This document shows positions 58,614-64,000 of a stretch of DNA of 64,000 nucleotides, in pieces. Source of the DNA: Cichorium intybus (taxonomy: Eukaryota > Streptophyta > Magnoliopsida > Asterales > Asteraceae); contig CM042009.1 of the NCBI GenBank assembly GCA_023525715.1, positions 124,962,319-125,026,318 of the forward strand, given 5' to 3'. The notes under the pieces were generated by a model. The model saw only the letters and a list, made by a program, of their open reading frames with translations, was not told the origin of the DNA and searched no databases. Each line of letters starts with the position of its first letter. Position 1 is the stretch's first letter. Position numbers and translations under genes: made by a program.

Positions 58614-59487
58614 TTACCTCTCTGTTAAAGGAAATTTCGTCCCGAAATTATTTCGTAACATAACACTTCTGCTCGATCGTGTAGAAGTCACACGGGTCGT
58701 GTGGTAGATCTTTTCGAAACTATTTTGGCCTTGCAGGAGTTACATGTGTTGTCTTCTAGTTACTGTAGCATCCAGTAGACTTACACGGGTCGAGTTTCGG
58801 AGCACGGGTCGGATTTTTTAAAAAGTTAACGATGCTAACTTTAAAGGTTAGTGTCGCTAACATGCTTCAGTGGGGTTATTTGGACAGCTTTCCTCATTTA
58901 CCCCATTTACGAACCAAAATCCTCCTAGGTTATTTTCATAGAAAAAGGTGCAAAATTTGGTCATTTTGATCAAGGATTTTGTGTAGTAAAAGTTTGTGGA
59001 GGTTGGATTTAACACCCGAAATGCGTTCTCTAATTCTTAATTCACATGGTTAGTTATTTTGAGTTTTAGGGTTTCGAACTCTAGATGTCCAAATCTGAAA
59101 GTATGCTTCAATTCATCTCATGTGTTGTTAGTGGATTGCTAATATATGTTGTATTGAGTCCTCGTTGCGAATATTGTGATGTTTTAACGATTGATTTGGT
59201 AAAACCGTGAAATTGGTGGGTTTCGGTTTGATAGCATATGGAATTCTCTAATTGTGATTTGTATTAGCTATTGATTTCTTAATCATTTGAGTTAAGTATT
59301 ATGGAAATGCCTAACATGTTAAAGATATGATACGTGATGTCATTTTACAAGATACTAGTAGGATGGAAGGAAACATGTAAGATACAGGTGAACCATGAGC
59401 TGTACCGATGTCAGATGAGTAGGTTCTAGTTCATTATTTATGAATAAACTATTATTGAATCAACTGTTCATTGAACTATTTCCGTTA
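58614..59487. other. interior of the RKD-carrying element, upstream of the captured gene
   Basis: Contains the inverted PPT region (58614-58655), repeated cacgggtcg words (58690-58815) and two GTTA...CTAAC dyads (58825-58839, 58847-58861). No ORF. It may include promoter sequence brought along with the captured gene. Confidence 0.55.
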
Positions 59488-59492
59488 TCAGA

Positions 59493-59648
<156 letters not shown>

Positions 59649-59798
59649 GTCTTTTCGTTATCCCGTCCTCATCGGAGTCAAGCCGCGAATTTGGAAAAGA
59701 TATCACTTAGGGTGGTGAAAAGATTGCATCTACTGTAGATATTTTGAATTTCGGTATTAAGAACGTGAGTGGTCCTTTCAGTTCCTGCTATAAGATAC

Positions 59799-59806
59799 TA
59801 TATAAA
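59799..59806 (+). promoter_or_regulatory. possible TATA box of the captured RKD gene
   Basis: TATATAAA about 100 bp upstream of the ATG at 59902 on the plus strand, independent of the antisense LTR promoters. AT-rich context means chance occurrence is possible. Confidence 0.35.
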
Positions 59807-59901
59807 CGGGTATGTAGTATCATCCATATCTACATATTTTCAGTCTCATTCTTTCTTACTACTAGTTTATTCTTATATAATCTCAGATTTCCAATCGAGG
59901 C

Positions 59902-61057
59902 ATGGAAAACAGATCTCATATGGAAAACTTGTCAGACGCTGAGCGGAATTTCCCAAGGGAAGAGGGTACCTCCCTATCGTTTAATCAGATACCTCTACTG
60001 GAGTCTGGTAATTATAATATCCTTAACTCCTTTTATTTCTTATTCATTTCTCTAGCGTTTTGATTTTGTTTTAAACTATGTAAGATATAGATTTTCCAGA
60101 TATATTACCGCTGGATCAACTTCAAGATGATCCTGAAGTTTTTCCTCTGATGGGTATTCTCCCTGAAGATCCACTGCCTTTAAATCAAGACATCGCTGTT
60201 GGCAATCTCAATATATACTTCCAGGTTAAGTCATTTTGTTGAGCTTTATGTTTATTTTTCTTAATTATCTAACATACGTTATACACAGATCCATTTGTAG
60301 ATGACCTTACTAATGATAATCTAAGCATGAACGTGCCCATACTCCATAGTGGAGTAGGTCTAACAAATCAGGGGTTTCAAACTAACATTCAAAATCAGGA
60401 TCATGCTCAAATGATCCAGAATGACAATAGTACAACCGGATTTGATTCTTTGAATCCAAGAGGCACAGTAATTGGCAGTGAAAGTGGTTCTAGACAGCCA
60501 TTAAGTAAGGAAGAAATAGCTCAGCACTTTAACAAGCCACTTATGCAAGCTGCAAGGGAACTCAACATTGGATCAACACAGTTGAAGCAACGCTGTAGGA
60601 AGTTAGGCATCAAAAGTTGGCCTAGACGACAGATTAAGAGTCTACAAACTCTTATTAACCATACTCAAGTTAAGAATTGTATTTCTTTCTCCATAATTTT
60701 AATACCATGAGATTGTAATGACTGAAAGTATTTATGCAACATGAATCGGATAATAATCCTAGTAGAGTAGACGTAATACTTGGTCTAGAGAACGAGAAAA
60801 GAGCAATAGTCGAGGGTTCCAGTTCGAAGATAACTGATACCACAAAGAGATTGAGGCAAGCTGCCTTTAAGGCTGTTTACAAGAAAAGAAAGGTTCAGAA
60901 GAGAGAAGAAGCTTCATCAGGGACCCATACACAGCAGCAATCTCTACCTTCTGTTTCTGCTATGAGTGGTTTTAACCATGATTTTCTCAAGACCATAAGT
61001 GAAGAGAACCCAGAAGACTTGGCAGGTGACATAGCCCGCCTTCGGCTTTCAGATTGA
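59902..61057 (+). CDS. RKD-type RWP-RK transcription factor captured by a retroelement
   Basis: Suggested exons: 59902-60007, 60091-60225, 60289-60669 and 60729-61057 (about 317 codons, within the usual RKD range), all joined in phase 1. Exons 1-2 give an acidic N-terminus (DFPDILPLDQLQDDPEVF). Exon 3 carries the RWP-RK domain: SKEEIAQHFNKPLMQAAREL, LKQRCRKLGIK, then SWPRRQIKSL, the DNA-binding helix. Exon 4 has the ENEKRAIVEG helix and the TTKRLRQAAFKAVYKKRKV block, typical of the RKD C-terminal extension. RKD proteins are nuclear regulators of egg-cell and embryo programmes in plants. Oddities: the namesake RWPxRK reads SWPRRQ (R to S, K to Q). The donors that keep phase for introns 2 and 3 would begin TTAAG instead of GT, and those introns are very short (63 and 59 bp). 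It could be expressed with other splice sites, or be a decaying copy. The family call is firm; the exon model is tentative. Confidence 0.72.
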
Positions 61058-61880
61058 ATTTCTACCAATATTAGTTTAATGGAACTGTTGGTAGGAATGA
61101 TGGTAGGTTTTCGATAATAGTTATTGGTCAGGTATTATCAAAATATCATGTTGACTGTGCAAGGATAGGGGTAGATAAAGTGTCTAAATGTATGGTTCTA
61201 TAGTATTATAAAATATTCCTATAGTATTTTAGCTTTATATTCTGTTTTAGAGTTTCTTTGTATATGATTCTTGGTAAGTTGTTATACTTGTTGTTCACTA
61301 CGACTATTTCTAAGTACATGTTAGTCATACCTTGAACCAATACAGTTGATCAAGCTTTATCTATCCTAGGTATGATTACATAATTACCTAGGCCTAGTCG
61401 TAGTGTTCAACTCATCTTATTACTTTTGTATTGTTCTGGTTATGACACTGTTCTAGTATGTATGTACTTATACTTTATACTTTATAAAAATATCATTGTA
61501 TGTTAAAAGTATACTTTGTACGAAATGTTTTAGAGAGTTTTAGTCTCGTTGTATTTATAGTTGTATACAGTGTTCTCATCGCGGGTCAGAGTATATATAT
61601 AACTCCTATATATATATTGTTGGTGGGGCTTGCAGTATTATTAGTTTTTGTTTTGTACCTCAAGACTATCAAATAAGGATCAGCCAGATGAAAAGTACCG
61701 GTGGGCAGGATCATTTTGGCATTAAAGCTGTTCTGAATCCAAAACCCAAGCGATAGTTCAAACTAGACACCTCACCCGCAAGTAGTCGAGAAGTAGTGTA
61801 ATTAATAATAATACTTTTATTAGAAGCCTGTTGCTATAGTTGTATTCCTCTTTCGAGGATACGAGTTCTCTATAGCCAAT
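61058..61880. other. interior of the RKD-carrying element, downstream of the captured gene
   Basis: Non-coding, probably 3' UTR and flank of the captured gene followed by retroelement leader sequence up to the PBS. No ORF recognised. Confidence 0.5.
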
Positions 61881-61882
61881 TT

Positions 61883-61894
61883 AGCTCTGATACC
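61883..61894 (-). promoter_or_regulatory. primer-binding site (tRNA-iMet) of the RKD-carrying element
   Basis: Plus strand gctctgatacca, minus strand tggtatcagagc, four bases from the 5' LTR; it fixes the minus orientation. Confidence 0.9.
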
Positions 61895-61898
61895 ATTC

Positions 61899-63838
61899 TG
61901 TCACACCCCCGACCGAGGCGGCGGAACATGCCGGGCTGTGCGACTAAGTTCTTGGATCACAGGCAATTGAATATATAGCACAAGTACAACAATAAACCAA
62001 AGGATAGTTGTATTTCATCTTGAAGTTTGAATACATGGTTCTTACAAATAATAATAGTAGAGTACATGAAATGCCTTAACAGATATAACAAAACTAGGTT
62101 GCCTGAAATCCGTGAAGATTTCCATCTTCTGAAAGTCTCATTGATTTCCTGAGAATACATGTAGTTTTGAGGGTCAACACAAGGTTGGTGAGAGTTACAG
62201 GTTTTATGCTGAACACAGCACTGATACTTTTAAAATAACTAAAAGTATTCCTTTTGTAAGTATAAACATACTTGTAAATGAATTGTATAGAGTTTTTGAA
62301 AACCATAAGTAATACCATACTTATAAATGATATGTACGTTTATGAGAAAACCATCAATGCTTATAGTTGAGTCCTATAACCGAGCTATTCAACTGAAATG
62401 TAACCCCTACAACGCTTCATGGACGTTGTAGTAATGAAAAAGATAAGTATCACCTACATCGATTTGCAAGTCGAAGTTGTAGCTAACAACCATAGGTGGG
62501 GGTGTCAACCCGTATAGATCTATACATATGTATCTCGCTCTGCTTGATTAACGGTTATAGTAGTGTGGGGTCTAGGTATTTCTACTTAGTTATGAATAGT
62601 GTCTCACTATCTAAGCCATTGATAAATGTAGGATAGACAAGTCTCATCCCAAAATGGTTTTTGTTATAAAAGTCAAGTATGTTGATAAGTATATACGTAA
62701 TAGTGTATAGTACTCGCTTATTGAAAACATTTTATAAAGCTATAATAACATTTATAAAACTTGATATGAAATTGGTAAATGTTTATATTGCACATGTATT
62801 CTCCCCAATAATATATAAAAACATAGACAAAGGGGCCGTAACACTCACTTTTGAAGCGTGAATTCAGCTTAGATATAACAACGATCGTGTTTGAGAAGCA
62901 CCGCGAAATGACACCACAAAACAACAAGGTTTTGTGCGGCGAAGTGATGGTGCGACGGTAGTGGAGCAATGACCAATGGTGGTGGTGTTCTTGGCCAAAA
63001 GGAGAGCAATTGGAGAAAGAAAGAAAAAGCTAGAAGCTTTGGTGAATTGGTGAAGAAAAATGAGATGCAAAGCCTCTTATTTATAGTCTCATGGAGTAGT
63101 TGGGGTTGGTGAATGGTTGGTGAATGGTTGGTGAATGTGATGCCATGAATGACATAATTCGTGCGCAAGATCCCGATGTCTAATAATTTTTTCGAGACCG
63201 GAGAATTGTCGAGCCGAGTGCACTGATTCTAGAAACCTAAACATGTAATTTTTTTTGAGTTACAGAACATCGGGAAATCGCGTTTAAATATTGCGTTCAT
63301 TTATCCGCAGTATCCGATTAGTTGACTTTTATAAATATTTTTACTAAAAATATTTCGAGTATGGAATCCAATAATAGACCATAGTCTGAGTCCAATAATG
63401 TTCTCGGAATTTCCCTATGAGGTGCGCAAGTGCCTCAACGGATCGAAACGATTTATGTAGTTAAGTAAAATCAGTGTTACACTGGTTTATTTTGGCTTGT
63501 TTTCTTATAACAGTCGTAACTTTTGCATATGAGCTTCGTTTTGAATGTTATTTATATTTCCGGAATCAGGGAAACATGTACTCTGAGGTTAGATTGCTTG
63601 TTTTGTTTCACAAATGGTTAATACTTATTTTCAGTTTTTCAGACGTATTAACTAGGGTTTCAGTTTGTACTTGAGATATTTCATTATAGGGAGTAAGATT
63701 TCATCTCGTGTCTTAGTTTGATCGTAATGACACTATATTTTCCAAAGTATGCATTAAAGCTCAAAAGGTCAGGTTACAAAGAGGTTTGCAGTGAATTGAT
63801 TGTTTCTAGTTTTAGACCTAAATTTCCGGGATGTCACA
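61899..63838 (-). repeat. 5' LTR of the RKD-carrying element
   Basis: 1940 bp and nearly identical to 56688-58613. The length difference is mainly one extra 12-bp unit (tggttggtgaat; three rather than two copies near 63105-63135) and a 2-bp insertion near 62322. Minus-strand TATA box at 63076-63085. Confidence 0.95.
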
Positions 63839-63843
63839 TAAAC

Positions 63844-64000
63844 ATCATCAGTCAACTTTCCATTAAGGAAAGAGGTTTTGACGTCCATCTGCCAAATTTC
63901 ATAGTCATGAAATGCAGCTATGGCTAGCATAATCCTGATAGACTTTATCTTATCCACTGGTGAGAAGGTCTCATCATAGTCAATCCCTGGGGTTTGAGTA
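63844..64000 (-). pseudogene. Copia D reverse transcriptase, upstream part (runs off the window)
   Basis: On the minus strand the RT frame reads GIDYDETFSPVDKIKSIRI, then the IWQMDVKTSFLNGKL block containing the first catalytic Asp region and TDDVY at the insertion point. It continues directly into the segment at 56682 once the inserted element and one TSD copy are set aside. The integrase and gag lie beyond the window edge. Confidence 0.88.

Noticed and set aside
60008..60728. RKD pieces as a resident host gene rather than captured cargo
   Set aside because: They lie between two near-identical LTRs with matching TSD and PBS, inside a Copia RT gene whose halves are restored only when the whole unit is set aside.

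Overview
The window is repeat-dominated nuclear DNA of a flowering plant, most likely a eudicot. Chromovirus, Copia, Tat/Athila-like, LINE, hAT and PIF/Harbinger sequences lie in AT-rich DNA, and the primer-binding sites match plant tRNA-iMet and tRNA-Asp. The species cannot be fixed from the sequence. No intact single-copy host gene was recognised. Almost every coding stretch belongs to a transposable element.

Layout. 1-2.9 kb: long (TA)n and (AG)n microsatellites, a roughly 0.8-kb long-TIR element and a 259-bp MITE. 3.5-6.0 kb: a 5'-truncated LINE on the minus strand with a 791-codon open RT frame. 8.3-35.9 kb: one 27.5-kb nest. A Copia element (767-bp LTRs, TSD agtgt at 8342 and 35860) with little coding capacity sits inside an older antisense LTR-like sequence. 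The Copia was invaded by chromovirus A, which is arranged LTR-internal-LTR-internal and loses its end at 23511, and by a nearly intact chromovirus B (25993-34539, TSD ataaa). The second internal region of A was hit by a 1800-bp hAT element with an exact 8-bp TSD. 36.4-37.4 kb: a microsatellite and a solo Copia LTR. 40.8-45.6 kb: two decayed PIF/Harbinger-type ORF1 (Myb/SANT-like) genes without a transposase. 49.2-53.5 kb: a 28-bp minisatellite and a gag-protease-only Tat/Athila-like element on the minus strand with a tRNA-Asp PBS. 53.8-64 kb: a minus-strand Copia element (RT and RNase H) split by a 7.15-kb LTR element.

That last element is the most unusual object. It has 1.93-kb nearly identical LTRs, a TSD (taaac), a tRNA-iMet PBS and a chromovirus-like sequence next to its polypurine tract. 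It shows no gag or pol. Its interior instead carries, antisense to the LTRs, an apparently full-length RKD-type (RWP-RK) transcription-factor gene with intron-like gaps. This looks like gene capture by a non-autonomous retroelement. The RWP-RK signature is altered and two inferred splice donors fit poorly, so its function is uncertain.

A second unexpected signal is a four-copy hairpin in the Copia of the nest: the loop core is constant, while the flanking arms differ between copies yet stay self-complementary.

The elements do not form pathways together. What links them is nesting order and probable cross-mobilisation: an autonomous-type chromovirus (B) shares PBS and PPT-proximal signals with the RKD-carrying element, and a coding Copia (D) is related to the largely non-coding Copia (C).
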